Shown here piece after piece: positions 1 to 11,374 of a DNA stretch of 64,000 nt. Positions within the stretch are counted from its first letter, which is position 1. The number at the start of each line of letters is the position of its first letter. Both the position numbers and the translations under genes were made by a program. The notes under the pieces are model-generated. The model saw nothing but the letters and a program-made list of their open reading frames with translations. It was not told the origin of the DNA and searched no databases. The stretch covers positions 4,092,001 through 4,156,000 of the forward strand of contig NC_020520.1 in NCBI RefSeq assembly GCF_000348785.1, written 5' to 3'. The stretch is from Ilumatobacter coccineus YM16-304 (GTDB lineage: Bacteria; Actinomycetota; Acidimicrobiia; Acidimicrobiales; Ilumatobacteraceae).

Positions 1-1205
<1,205 letters not shown>

Positions 1206-1314
1206 GTCGCCGACCACTCTACGACGGGGGTACTCCAGCCCGACCGGTGACCGCCGCTCGATCGACGCACCACAGGCGCTCGACCGCCCCGCAGCGTCGA
1301 TCGCTGTTCGCCGG

Positions 1315-1737
1315 TCAGAACGCGAAGAAGCCGTCGGTCATCGTGTAGGCGAGGAAGTCGCCGGAGTACTCGCGTGCGAAGAACGAGAACAACACGAGCG
1401 CTCCGCCCATGAGCGACAGGTTCTTCATGAAATGCGACATCTCCACCTGCTTGACCATCGGATCGGGCTCTTTCCAGAACCGGTGGAACAGGAACGTCGT
1501 CGGCAGCAGCGTCAAGATGATCGCCAGCGCGCCGAGGTCGCCGAAGACGCCGAGGATGATCGACAAGCCGCCGAGCAGAAAGCCGGCACCCGACAGCAGC
1601 ACGGCGTTCTTCGGTTGCGGGACGTTCTTGGTCGCAGCATGGGCAGCCGACGAATCGGCCTCGGCGAAGTGTCCGATTCCGGAACCGATGAAGAGTGCAC
1701 CGAAGAGAATGCGGCCGAGCAACCAGATGACGTCCAT
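1315..1737 (-). CDS. DoxX family membrane protein
   Basis: Small integral membrane protein of 140 residues with four hydrophobic segments (about 3-19, 45-68, 70-85 and 105-122), the size and layout of the DoxX/SURF4-like family. The first helix WLLGRILFGALFIGSGIGHF has the family pattern of a Gly-rich helix ending in a His. DoxX proteins are linked to quinone or thiol redox and to oxidative-stress membrane complexes, but this member's role is unknown. It lies alone between the helicase and a divergent split-barrel protein, with its start about 110 bp from that gene's start. Confidence 0.75.
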   Translation of the reverse strand: MDVIWLLGRILFGALFIGSGIGHFAEADSSAAHAATKNVPQPKNAVLLSGAGFLLGGLSIILGVFGDLGALAIILTLLPTTFLFHRFWKEPDPMVKQVEMSHFMKNLSLMGGALVLFSFFAREYSGDFLAYTMTDGFFAF

Positions 1738-1845
1738 ACGCGCATCCTGTCGGCGTGCGCGAGCCGTGTCAAGGGTGCCCGCACCTCAGTCGAGACGTGC
1801 AAAATCCCGGCGATCCGCCTCGGGCGCACCCAGTACGTTCGCCGC

Positions 1846-2526
1846 ATGACCGACGCCGCTGCCCCGTCCTCGCGCACCACCGTCCGCCGCGGCGCCAACC
1901 GAGCCGTGTACGAGATGGAGCGCGTTCGCTCCATTCTCGACGCAGGCGTGATCGCCCACGTCGGCGTCACCACCGACGACGGACCGATCGTGCTGCCGAT
2001 GGCCTACGGGCTCCGCGAGGTGGCTGATGGCGAGCACGAGATCCTGATCCACGGAGCGGTGGCGAACGCGATGATGCGAGCCGGCGAGTCGCTCGACATC
2101 TGCCTGACCGTCACGATCGTCGACGGACTCGTCGTCGCCCGCACGCCGTTCCACAACTCGATGAACTACCGCTCGGTGGTGGTGAGAGGGACGGCGACAG
2201 CCATCCGCGAGCCCGACGCCAAGCTCGCTGCGCTCCGCGTCATCAACGACCACGTCGCTCCGATCTGGGACACCGCGCGACCGCCGAGCGAGGTCGACGT
2301 CAAGAAGACGCTGGTGCTCGCGGTACCGCTGGTCGAGGCGTCGGCGAAGGTGCGCGACGGTGATCCGGTCGACGACGAGGCCGACATGGACGGGCCGCAC
2401 TGGGCCGGGGTCGTGCCGCTCACCTCGACGTGGGGTGACCCGATCCCCGCGAGCGATCTCCGCGTTCCTGCCGACGTGCCTGCTCCCGTGCGCGAACTCG
2501 GCGGCACGAATGCGCACCCGCGCTGA
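1846..2526 (+). CDS. Pyridoxamine 5'-phosphate oxidase-like split-barrel protein
   Basis: A 226-residue protein of the FMN/F420-binding split-barrel superfamily (PNPOx-like, close to the NimA/HugZ-type group). The N-terminal segment VYEMERVRSILDAGVIAHVGV followed by a strand pair VLPMAYGL, then ILIHGAVANAMM and the NSMNYRSVVVRGTA strand, is the usual order in this fold, including the conserved region that lines the flavin phosphate. Longer in-frame versions exist upstream but are not protein-like; the ATG at 1846 was chosen because family similarity begins about 15 residues later. The substrate cannot be named. It is a single gene divergent from the DoxX gene. Confidence 0.8.
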   Translation: MTDAAAPSSRTTVRRGANRAVYEMERVRSILDAGVIAHVGVTTDDGPIVLPMAYGLREVADGEHEILIHGAVANAMMRAGESLDICLTVTIVDGLVVARTPFHNSMNYRSVVVRGTATAIREPDAKLAALRVINDHVAPIWDTARPPSEVDVKKTLVLAVPLVEASAKVRDGDPVDDEADMDGPHWAGVVPLTSTWGDPIPASDLRVPADVPAPVRELGGTNAHPR

Positions 2527-2567
2527 ACGGTCTCACCTACGCGGAGCGGTGTGGGGAGCGGAGCGGT

Positions 2568-3194
2568 TCAGGCGACCCGCACGATCGCGAACTGGTACTC
2601 CCAGCCGGGAGCACCCGTTTCCCAGACCTCGTGGTGCTCGATCGTGCCGACTTCCTCGAGCAGTTCCCGATTCTGTTCCCACGTTCGCAGGCAGAACAGC
2701 CGGCGCCGCGACTCGTCGTCGTGCTTCGTGCTGACGATTTCACCGAGCGATCCACCCCACGACCCGACCGCCAACGGAGCGCCCGACACCAGGGGCCGGA
2801 CGATCTCGCGGAGCGCGTCGACCGCTTCGCCGTCGGGCACGTGCATCATCGTGCTCATCGACCAACCGGCGTCGAAGAGGTCGGGAGGAAACGGGAGATC
2901 GAACAGCGATGCCGCGAGCACGTCGTGTCCCGATCGCTTCGCGAGGGCCGCGTTCGCCGGAGCGAGGTCGACGCCGCGGTAGGCGATGCCGGCATCGGTG
3001 AACCCTGCCGCATCGGAGCCGGGTCCGGCACCGATGTCGAGCACCGACCGACGGCCCTCACCGACGAGCAGTTCGACGAAGCGATCACGCAGCTCGACGC
3101 GATACCCCGAGACCGGCCGCCGCGCGCCCGTCGCCGCCTCGTCGTCGTAGTACGCCAGCAGATCCCGCCGCACGACCGCACCCTCGTCCCCCAC
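2568..3194 (-). CDS. Class I SAM-dependent methyltransferase
   Basis: About 208 residues with a Rossmann-type methyltransferase core. Motif I is VLDIGAGPGSDAAGF (about residue 42-56), followed by the acidic motif II region (YRGVDLAPANAALA) and LPFPPDLFDAGWSMSTMMHVP (motif IV/post-II). The substrate is unknown. The GTG at 3194 is the most likely start; the reading frame stays open further upstream only because it runs through a block of 36-bp repeats with no stops, which should not be taken as protein. The repeat array lies immediately upstream, between this gene and the lipoprotein gene on the same strand. Confidence 0.8.
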   Translation of the reverse strand: MGDEGAVVRRDLLAYYDDEAATGARRPVSGYRVELRDRFVELLVGEGRRSVLDIGAGPGSDAAGFTDAGIAYRGVDLAPANAALAKRSGHDVLAASLFDLPFPPDLFDAGWSMSTMMHVPDGEAVDALREIVRPLVSGAPLAVGSWGGSLGEIVSTKHDDESRRRLFCLRTWEQNRELLEEVGTIEHHEVWETGAPGWEYQFAIVRVA

Positions 3195-3213
3195 CAGTCC
3201 GACCCTACCCAAG

Positions 3214-3465
3214 CGACCACATCGAGCCTGGCCAAAAATCACCCCCACACGACCACATCTGGCCTGGCCAAAAAACACCCCCAAGCGACCACATCGAGCC
3301 TGGGCAAGAATCACCCCCACGCGACCACATTTGGCCTGGGCAGAAATCACCCTCACGCGACCACATCGAGCCTGGGCAGAAATCACCCTCACGCGACCAC
3401 ATTTGGCCTGGGCAAGAATCACCCTCAGGCGACCACATTTGGCCTGGGCAGAAATCGCCCTGAGC
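3214..3465. repeat. 36-bp tandem repeat array, 7 copies, no spacers (locus A)
   Basis: Seven head-to-tail copies start at 3214, 3250, 3286, 3322, 3358, 3394 and 3430, each exactly 36 bp apart. Each copy begins CGACCACAT, continues with CGAGCCTGGGC or TTGGCCTGGGC, then AAAAATCACC or AGAAATCACC, and ends in CCCACG or CTCACG. Because 36 is a multiple of three and the unit has no stop codon in the relevant frames, long false ORFs cross the array. The same unit recurs at 12376-12519 and 23291-23362. The array sits just past the lipoprotein stop and upstream of the methyltransferase, both on the minus strand. Confidence 0.95.
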
Positions 3466-3474
3466 GGGTTGGTG

Positions 3475-4314
3475 TCAGCAGCCGTCGGCGGCGGTGCCGG
3501 AGAGCACCTGCGTTTCGGGGCCGAAGCTCCCGTCGTCGTCCTGCGAGTACGAGTTGACGACGATCGCGCCCGAGAAGTCGAGCGACGACAGATACGTCTG
3601 CATCGCTGCGCAGATCTCCAGCGCTTCGGGCTCGGTGATGTCGACGCCGCCGACACCGAACTCGCTGTTGCCGTTCGACCACGACCCGAGGCGAGTCCGC
3701 CACGGCGCATCGGTGTGGTTGACGTCGAGGAAGTACTGGGCTCCGTCGATGCTCACCACTGCCGGGTCGACGACGTCGTCGTCGAAGAACGGATCGAACA
3801 GCGGGTCGGGCACGTTGGCGGCTTCGGTGATCAGACCATCCTCCGAGACCGGCGCCTCGACCGGACCGCTGTCGGCATCGTCGTCGCTCTCGGTGATCGA
3901 GAACCCGTCGTCGTCCGACGGCGGGAGGCCGCACTCGTCGACCCCGAACTGCTCGAGGCGTTCGGACGCCGCGATGAACTCCGGGTCGAGAATGATCTCG
4001 AACGCAGCAGCGAAGTCAGCTTCGTCGTCACCGGTGCTCGCGGCTTCGAGATCTTCCATCTCCTGGAACTTGCCGATCAGCACGTCGATGTCGTCGCGCA
4101 CCGCCGACGGCGCAGCGTCACGGATTTCCTCGAGTTGGGCGATGCCGGCGTCGAAGTCGTCGCCGAGGTCGACGTCGTCCTGTTCGTCGGCGGTCCGGAT
4201 CATCTCGCAGAACTCTTCGAGGTTCGACTCGCTGGCGCTCCCCTCGTCGGATCCACACGACGACACGATCAACATGGCGGCGCACGACACGGCGGCAATG
4301 TGCTTCACGTTCAT
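3475..4314 (-). CDS. Putative secreted lipoprotein, unknown function
   Basis: A 279-residue protein beginning MNVKHIAAVSCAAMLIVSSCGSDEG: a short basic n-region, a hydrophobic core and a lipobox-like VSSC with Cys about residue 20, so it is probably lipid-anchored on the outer face of the membrane. The mature part is very acidic (runs such as DEQDDVDLGDD), with an Asp/Glu-rich central segment and a C-terminal portion with a possible small beta domain containing four Cys. I recognise no family. The internal ATG at 4314 was chosen over the one at 4347 because it places the signal peptide at the N-terminus. Confidence 0.7.
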   Translation of the reverse strand: MNVKHIAAVSCAAMLIVSSCGSDEGSASESNLEEFCEMIRTADEQDDVDLGDDFDAGIAQLEEIRDAAPSAVRDDIDVLIGKFQEMEDLEAASTGDDEADFAAAFEIILDPEFIAASERLEQFGVDECGLPPSDDDGFSITESDDDADSGPVEAPVSEDGLITEAANVPDPLFDPFFDDDVVDPAVVSIDGAQYFLDVNHTDAPWRTRLGSWSNGNSEFGVGGVDITEPEALEICAAMQTYLSSLDFSGAIVVNSYSQDDDGSFGPETQVLSGTAADGC

Positions 4315-4417
4315 CGCATCAAAATACGCCACGGCGGTCGACGTCATCGGTGATTATTCACGTCCCGATCGGCCCGTCCGCGACCGACCGCGAGCAGCAT
4401 CGCGACGCTGCGCGGGT

Positions 4418-6247
<1,830 letters not shown>

Positions 6248-6266
6248 GCTGCGAGGCTACGACCCA

Positions 6267-6301
6267 ACCGGACGGTTTGTCTCTGAGACAAACCGTCCGG
6301 T
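6267..6301. terminator. Perfect 17-bp-arm inverted repeat between two minus-strand genes
   Basis: The arms read ACCGGACGGTTTGTCTC and its exact complement around a single T. In RNA this would give about 15 paired bases with a loop of five. It begins 9 bp after the stop of the secreted helical protein gene and ends 20 bp before the ABC-F start codon. It fits a transcription terminator without a U-tract, as often seen in actinobacteria, but its symmetry also fits an operator for the ABC-F gene. The structure is certain; the role is inferred. Confidence 0.6.
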
Positions 6302-6309
6302 CGGAGGGC

Positions 6310-6960
6310 TCAGCGGTCGCCGCGAGGGGTGGTGACGCGCTCGGTGATGCGAGCCTCGAGGTCGTCGAGCCGTTCGTCGACCACGTCCTGGTCGATGCGG
6401 CCGGCCTCGACCGCCGCGTCGACGCGTTCCATCGCCTGGGTGACGAGTGCGTCGACGAGCTCGTCGGTCGACACGCCGTTCTCCTCCGCGATGTCGGCCA
6501 GCGTCGCTCCGTCGGCCAGTTCGGTGCGGAGCGTCTCGGCGTCGACACCGAGGAGTTCGGTCACCACCTCCGACTGCCCGCGCAGCCATTCGATGCGCTG
6601 ACCGCGAAGCCGTCGGCCTCGTTCACCCCGTTCACCGAGGCGATCCGCGGCCTGCTCGACCAGGTGTTCGGCGACGGCATCGGCCTGCTCGGCGGTGATC
6701 GTCCCCTCGTCGACGAGTGCATCGAGCTGCGCGCGGAGGCGATCGCCGCGGACCTGGTCGCCTGATTCGGTCGACGTCTCGTCGACCGGATCGGTCGGTT
6801 CGCCATCGGTCTCCTGCAAGGCGGCGATGGCGGTGTCGTCGGATGCGGCGGACGTGAGTCCGGGAACGCCGAGGACGATGCCGGCCGCGGCGCCGCTGAT
6901 GAGTCCGGCGGAGAGGCCGACGGCGAGACCGGTTCGGCGTGGCGTGCGTTCGTTCGTCAT
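6310..6960 (-). CDS. Membrane-anchored helical protein beside a two-component system
   Basis: About 216 residues. An N-terminal hydrophobic stretch (GLAVGLSAGLISGAAAGIVLGVPGL) acts as a signal or anchor, followed by an acidic linker and then charged helices. The C-terminal pattern LLGVDAETLRTELADGATLADIAEENGV...ALVTQAMERVDAAVEAGRI is a repeat type seen in secreted proteins of Actinobacteria and Firmicutes whose function is not known. The ATG at 6960 has GGAG six bases upstream. It lies directly downstream of the response regulator/histidine kinase pair on the same strand but has its own 156-bp leader carrying a direct repeat, so it is a likely target of that system. Confidence 0.72.
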   Translation of the reverse strand: MTNERTPRRTGLAVGLSAGLISGAAAGIVLGVPGLTSAASDDTAIAALQETDGEPTDPVDETSTESGDQVRGDRLRAQLDALVDEGTITAEQADAVAEHLVEQAADRLGERGERGRRLRGQRIEWLRGQSEVVTELLGVDAETLRTELADGATLADIAEENGVSTDELVDALVTQAMERVDAAVEAGRIDQDVVDERLDDLEARITERVTTPRGDR

Positions 6961-7034
6961 GTGTTGCTCCATCTGGTGAGAAGTTGATGAGTGGACGGCG
7001 GCGGCGTGATGCCGCTTCCGCACACACGACGATG

Positions 7035-7072
7035 CCGAACGCAGGTGAGACCGGCTCCGGACGAAGGTGAGA
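7035..7072. promoter_or_regulatory. 22-bp-spaced direct repeat, candidate response-regulator binding site
   Basis: Two 16-bp direct repeats, CCGAACGCAGGTGAGA (7035-7050) and CCGGACGAAGGTGAGA (7057-7072), are offset by 22 bp, or two helical turns. They lie upstream of the helical protein gene and just past the kinase stop. OmpR-type regulators bind such direct repeats as dimers. A related single copy lies by the regulator's own start (9144-9159). Binding is inferred. Confidence 0.45.
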
Positions 7073-7116
7073 GTTCGGTCAGAACGCACGAGCGCGGCGC
7101 TCGTGTGACTCGCCGA

Positions 7117-8445
7117 TCAGTCGACGAGGGGCAGGTCGAAGCCGATGATCGCTCCGCCACCGGGCCGGTTCGTCGCCGCGACCGACCCGCCGTGTGCGGT
7201 GACCACATCGCGGACGATCGACAGCCCGAGCCCCGAACCCGGCATCGAACGGGTCGCGTCGGTCCGATGAAAGCGGTCGAAGATCTTGTCGAACTCGTCG
7301 CTGGGCACGCCCGGCCCGCGGTCGCTCACACGCACCGCTGCCGTGTCGCCCGCCACCGAAACATCGACCTCGATCGGGCCACCCGACGTGTCGAACTTGC
7401 ACGCGTTCTCGATCAGATTCGACACCGCTCGATCGAGCCCAGCGCGCGGGATCGACACGAACGAGCCCGACGCTCCGGTCACCACGACCTGACGTTGACG
7501 GCGCCGACCGACCCGTTCGCCGACCGACGAGACCAGCGCCGCCAGGTCGAGACGCTCGGCAGGCTGGGTCACCAGATCACCGGATGCGACCGTGACCAGT
7601 TCGTTGACCAGGTCGGTGAGCTCGCTGACCTCGCCATCGAGGTCGTCGAGGATCTCGGTGCGCATCTCGTCGGGCATCTGCTGGTGGCGGCGCATCACCG
7701 CCAGATTGGTGCGCAGACTCGTGAGCGGAGTGCGGAGCTCGTGACCGGCATCTTGCACCAGCCGCTCCTGGTCGGCCTTCGAGCTCGCCAACGCACCGAG
7801 CATCGACGCGAAGGCTCGACTCAGTTGTCCCACCTCGTCGTTCGACGAACCCTCGGCTTCTGGCAGGACGACGTCGAGCCGACCGGAAGTGCGGACCTGA
7901 TCGGCCGACGACGCGAGCCGCCGAAGCGGCGCGGCCATGCGCGAAGCGATCAGCCACCCGGCCAATGCCGAGATCGCCGCCGCCACTGCGCTGAGCAGCA
8001 GCGTGCGACGCCGCAGGTCGGCGAGCACGGCGTCGACCTCCTCGAGCGAGCGCCCCACCTGGATCACACCGATGCTGAGACCGGTGGTGTGCAGGCGGTA
8101 GCGCTCACCGTCGTCGGCCACGACGGTGTCTTTCGACACGAGGCCGAATTGGCCGGCCACACTCGCGATCACCGCGTCGTCGACGGGCACGCCGTCGTCG
8201 AAGGTCGTCATCGCCACCTCGCCGCGCAGGTTCACTCGGCGGAACGAGTACACGTCGAACACCTCGCGCCGCTGCGGCAACCGCTCGTTGCTGACCGCGA
8301 GCACTTGACCGGCCTGATCGATCGACCGGTCGATCTCGTCGATGAGCCGACCGCTCGCAGATCGATAGGTGAACACGCCGACGAGCGCGGTCATCACCAC
8401 ACCGACCGCCGCCAGCGAGAGCGCGATCTTCCAGCGGAGCGTCAC
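7117..8445 (-). CDS. Two-component sensor histidine kinase
   Basis: A 442-residue membrane kinase: transmembrane helix 1 (about 8-28), an extracytoplasmic loop of about 120 residues, helix 2 (about 152-172), HAMP, the dimerisation domain with phospho-accepting His in DAGHELRTPLTSL (about 234), and an HATPase domain with N-box NLIENACKF and glycine box DRGPGVPSDEF followed by GSGLGLSIV. It resembles MprB-like kinases of actinobacteria. The GTG start overlaps the response-regulator stop by 4 bp (GTGA), so the two are translationally coupled. The signal sensed is unknown. Confidence 0.92.
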   Translation of the reverse strand: MTLRWKIALSLAAVGVVMTALVGVFTYRSASGRLIDEIDRSIDQAGQVLAVSNERLPQRREVFDVYSFRRVNLRGEVAMTTFDDGVPVDDAVIASVAGQFGLVSKDTVVADDGERYRLHTTGLSIGVIQVGRSLEEVDAVLADLRRRTLLLSAVAAAISALAGWLIASRMAAPLRRLASSADQVRTSGRLDVVLPEAEGSSNDEVGQLSRAFASMLGALASSKADQERLVQDAGHELRTPLTSLRTNLAVMRRHQQMPDEMRTEILDDLDGEVSELTDLVNELVTVASGDLVTQPAERLDLAALVSSVGERVGRRRQRQVVVTGASGSFVSIPRAGLDRAVSNLIENACKFDTSGGPIEVDVSVAGDTAAVRVSDRGPGVPSDEFDKIFDRFHRTDATRSMPGSGLGLSIVRDVVTAHGGSVAATNRPGGGAIIGFDLPLVD

Positions 8446-9131
8446 GTGGCTGCTCGGAGCGTGTAGCCGACGCCGCGCACGGTGTGCACCATCCGTTCCT
8501 CGCCGTCGGCTTCGGTCTTACGACGGAGGTAGCCGATGTACACCGCCAGATTCTTCGAGTCGGGGCCGAAGTCGTAGTTCCAGATGCGCTCGTAGATCAG
8601 TGAATGGTCGAGCACGATGCCGACGTTGCTCGCCAACAGTTCGAGGAGATCGAACTCCGTCTTCGACAGCTCCATCTCACGATCACCGCGAAACGCTCGG
8701 CGACCGCGCACGTCGAGCCGGAGGTCGCCGACCACGAGCTCCGACGCCTCGGTGGAGTCTGCGTACGACGAGCGTCGCAGCAGCGCACGGAGTCGAGCGA
8801 GGAGCTCGTCGAGGTCGTACGGCTTCGGGAGATAGTCATCGGCGCCGGCGTCGAGACCGGCGACTCGGTCCGCGGTCTCGGTGCGAGCGGTGAGCATCAA
8901 CACCGGGAGTCGGTCGCCTTCGGATCGGAGCACGCGACACACCGTGAGGCCGTCGATCATCGGCATCGACACGTCGAGCAGCAGCGCAGCGGGTCGCTCG
9001 GATCGGATCGCATCGAGGGCCTCGGCGCCGTTGCTGACGGCACGGGCGTCGTACCCCTCGAGCTGCAACGCGCGCAGCAGCGACTCGCGAACCGCGCGGT
9101 CGTCTTCTGCGATCAGCACCGAGCCCGTCAT
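8442..9131 (-). CDS. OmpR-family response regulator
   Basis: A 229-residue regulator: an N-terminal receiver domain with acidic pocket EDD (about 9-11), phospho-acceptor Asp in LLLDVSMP (about 52), Thr in LMLTAR and Lys in LPKPYDLDELLARL, then a C-terminal winged helix with ELVVGDLRLDVRGRRAFRGDREMELSKTEFDLL and the YIGYLRRK hairpin. It is most like the MprA/PrrA group. The internal ATG at 9131 aligns with receiver domains; a longer form is possible. It is the first gene of the pair with the kinase. A single copy of the AGGTGAGA-type site lies near its start, suggesting autoregulation. Confidence 0.92.
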   Translation of the reverse strand: MTGSVLIAEDDRAVRESLLRALQLEGYDARAVSNGAEALDAIRSERPAALLLDVSMPMIDGLTVCRVLRSEGDRLPVLMLTARTETADRVAGLDAGADDYLPKPYDLDELLARLRALLRRSSYADSTEASELVVGDLRLDVRGRRAFRGDREMELSKTEFDLLELLASNVGIVLDHSLIYERIWNYDFGPDSKNLAVYIGYLRRKTEADGEERMVHTVRGVGYTLRAAT

Positions 9132-9143
9132 GGTCCCAGTCTT

Positions 9144-9159
9144 GCCGACCAAGGTAAGA
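9144..9159. promoter_or_regulatory. Single AGGTAAGA-type site upstream of the response regulator
   Basis: GCCGACCAAGGTAAGA matches the 7057-7072 repeat at 12 of 16 positions and lies 12 bp upstream of the response-regulator ATG. The similarity could reflect autoregulation; only one clear copy is present, so the call is tentative. Confidence 0.25.
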
Positions 9160-9198
9160 GAACCGTGGGAACGGTGTCGGCTGTTCGGTGCAGCGAGA

Positions 9199-9993
9199 TC
9201 AGGTCGGAGCGTCGCCGGGCCAGCGGAAGACGGTGTGGACGTCGGACCACTGCGGCTCGAACTCGTCGAGGTACCGGGCGAGTTCGTCGGCGCGATCGGG
9301 CCCGAGACACAGGCGGCGCAGCCCGGCGCGCACCTGTTCCGCCGGGTCGGTCGCCGCCGCGGCCAGTGGCGGACGCGGCATCTCCCAACGCTCGGCGTCG
9401 ATGCCCATCTCGGCCAGCACCGCGGCGAAGTCGTCGGACGTCGGGCCGGTGGGTCGGTCGAGATCCCAGAAGTGCTTCCACGCCGGCGACCAGGCCGACT
9501 GCGGGTGCACGGTCGGGAGGACGAGCACGACCGCCAACCGCGCTCGACCGGTGAGCGCTCCGATGAACGGTTCGATCTCAGGAACGTTGTAGGCGACGTG
9601 ATGGCAGGTGACGACGTCGGCGACGGGCGTGTCGATCGCCACCTCGGGCCAGCTGCCTTCGATGGTCATCGAGCGAGCACCGGCGGCCGACGCGGCGGTC
9701 GTGAACGCAGCCAGCATCGCCGAGCTCTGATCGACGCCGATCACTCGCTCCGCCGGCGGGACGAGCGACATCGCCGCCCGTCCCCCGCCGCAGCCGATGT
9801 CGAGCACCGAGCCGCCCGTGCGCGGCAGCACCGATCGAGCGACGGTTGCCGACAGCACGTCACGGTCGAGCGTGTCGTCGACCTCGAAGCGGCGCGTGTC
9901 GTGCTCCCACGGCGAGGCCGCAGCCTGTTCGAGGACGTGCGCGGGCAGTGCCCACTCGCTCAGCTGTTGTTCCCACCGTTCGGCCGCGCTCAT
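9199..9993 (-). CDS. Class I SAM-dependent methyltransferase
   Basis: A 264-residue methyltransferase with motif I VLDIGCGGGRAAM (about residue 65-77), acidic residue in VIGVDQSSAML, and ADVVTCHHVAYNVPEI for the catalytic-side loop. The C-terminal half contains a Trp-rich segment (SPAWKHFWDLDRP) typical of actinobacterial members of unknown substrate. The ATG at 9993 starts 11 bp after the stop of the P450 gene on the same strand, so this is probably the third gene of a ferredoxin, P450, methyltransferase operon and may act on the oxidised product. That functional link is inference. Confidence 0.8.
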   Translation of the reverse strand: MSAAERWEQQLSEWALPAHVLEQAAASPWEHDTRRFEVDDTLDRDVLSATVARSVLPRTGGSVLDIGCGGGRAAMSLVPPAERVIGVDQSSAMLAAFTTAASAAGARSMTIEGSWPEVAIDTPVADVVTCHHVAYNVPEIEPFIGALTGRARLAVVLVLPTVHPQSAWSPAWKHFWDLDRPTGPTSDDFAAVLAEMGIDAERWEMPRPPLAAAATDPAEQVRAGLRRLCLGPDRADELARYLDEFEPQWSDVHTVFRWPGDAPT

Positions 9994-10004
9994 CGGCGCC
10001 GAAC

Positions 10005-11357
10005 CTATTCGGTGATGCGGACGGGCAACACGCGCGGCCCACGGATCTGGCCGACCGACCAGGAGACCTCGCCGGCGAGTTCGAAGTTCGGGAACCGAGC
10101 GATGAACTCCTCGATCGCCACACGCAACTCCAGGCGCGCGAGGTTCGAGCCGAGGCATCGGTGGATGCCGAGGCCGAACGCCGCGTGACGGTTCTCTTCA
10201 CGATCGATGACGAACGTGTCGGGATCCTCGAACTGCTTCGGATCGCGGTTGGCGGCCGGGAACGGCAGGAGCACCCAGTCGTCTTTCTTCATCGGGCAGC
10301 CGTGGAAGTCGTGGTCCTTCGCCACCATGCGCGCCATGGTGACCGGCGCGTACGCACGGAGGAACTCTTCGAGCGCGAACGTCATGACCTCGGGGTCGTC
10401 GACGAGACGCTTGCGGTCACCCGGCGTCTGGGCGAGGTGCCACAGCGACGAACCGATGGCCGACCACGTCGTGTCGATTCCGGCGATCAGCAGCAGGATG
10501 ATGGAGCCGCCGACGATCTCGTCGGACAGCTTCTGCCCTTCGAGTTCGACGTTCATGAGGTAGCCCGTGAGGTCGTCACGCGGGTTGTCGCGGTGATCTT
10601 GGATCTGTGCGGCGATGTACTTGCCGAGCTCGTCGAGGCCGTCGCGGGTCCCCGGCTCCTCGTTGATGCGTTCGAGCGCATCGTGGACGAACTTGCGGAA
10701 GAGCGCTTCGTCCTTCTCGGGGAAGCCCAGCATGCGACCGATCACGTTGACCGGGATGTGCTGCGCGTACTGGACGGCGGCGTCGACGACGGTCTCGCCC
10801 GGGACGATCTCGCCCATGTCGTCGAGCAGCCGCTTGCACAGCGAACGGATCTCGTCTTCCCACGGCTCGATCTGCTTGGGCGCGAACGGCGGCAGCAGGA
10901 GTCGGCGAGCCTGGTTGTGGAACGGTGGGTCGCTCGAGATCGGCGGGACGCCACCGATCGGGGCGGGCATGGCCAGGTCGCCGGGGCGACCGACCGACAC
11001 GACGACGGCGCGACTCGTGAAGTGATCGGTGTCGTAGGCGACCTCGTGCACGGTGTCGTGCGTGATCGGCACCCACATGCCGCCGTAGCGATCGGAGTGG
11101 GCGACCGGACACCCCGACTCGCGCAGGTCTTTCCAGACCTCGGGTGCGTTGGGGTTGTAGTCGGGGTCGGCGTGGTCGAAGTCGTTGGCGAAGTCACGGA
11201 CCGTGCCGTAGTCGTCGGGGTTGTAGGGAACGCGCTGCCAGACGTCGGTTCCTTCCGGCGAGTCGCCGAAGATGGGGTCGCGTTCCGCGAAACGACCTCC
11301 GGTGGGCGCGGGCGAGTCGTTCGCTGCGGGCGTGTCGGTGTCAACGGTGTCGGTCAT
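10005..11357 (-). CDS. Cytochrome P450
   Basis: A 450-residue soluble bacterial P450. It has the I-helix oxygen-binding motif AGIDTTWSA (about 290-298), the K-helix ExxR in EEFLR, and the heme loop FGLGIHRCLGSNLAR with the thiolate Cys at about 400. There is no N-terminal membrane helix. It hydroxylates an unknown small substrate, drawing electrons from a ferredoxin; the gene for a P450-type ferredoxin ends 17 bp upstream on the same strand. Its N-terminal 40 residues are acidic and Pro-rich, probably disordered. Confidence 0.94.
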   Translation of the reverse strand: MTDTVDTDTPAANDSPAPTGGRFAERDPIFGDSPEGTDVWQRVPYNPDDYGTVRDFANDFDHADPDYNPNAPEVWKDLRESGCPVAHSDRYGGMWVPITHDTVHEVAYDTDHFTSRAVVVSVGRPGDLAMPAPIGGVPPISSDPPFHNQARRLLLPPFAPKQIEPWEDEIRSLCKRLLDDMGEIVPGETVVDAAVQYAQHIPVNVIGRMLGFPEKDEALFRKFVHDALERINEEPGTRDGLDELGKYIAAQIQDHRDNPRDDLTGYLMNVELEGQKLSDEIVGGSIILLLIAGIDTTWSAIGSSLWHLAQTPGDRKRLVDDPEVMTFALEEFLRAYAPVTMARMVAKDHDFHGCPMKKDDWVLLPFPAANRDPKQFEDPDTFVIDREENRHAAFGLGIHRCLGSNLARLELRVAIEEFIARFPNFELAGEVSWSVGQIRGPRVLPVRITE

Positions 11358-11374
11358 TCGGGGTCCGTCCTTGC

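Noticed and set aside
3214-3465. CRISPR array
   Set aside because: Units abut at exactly 36 bp with no variable spacers, and no cas genes are in the window.
3195-3710. N-terminal extension of the methyltransferase reading through the repeats
   Set aside because: The extra 170 residues are only translated 36-bp repeats (QARCGRVRVIS-type) plus out-of-frame text of the lipoprotein gene; methyltransferase similarity starts after 3194.
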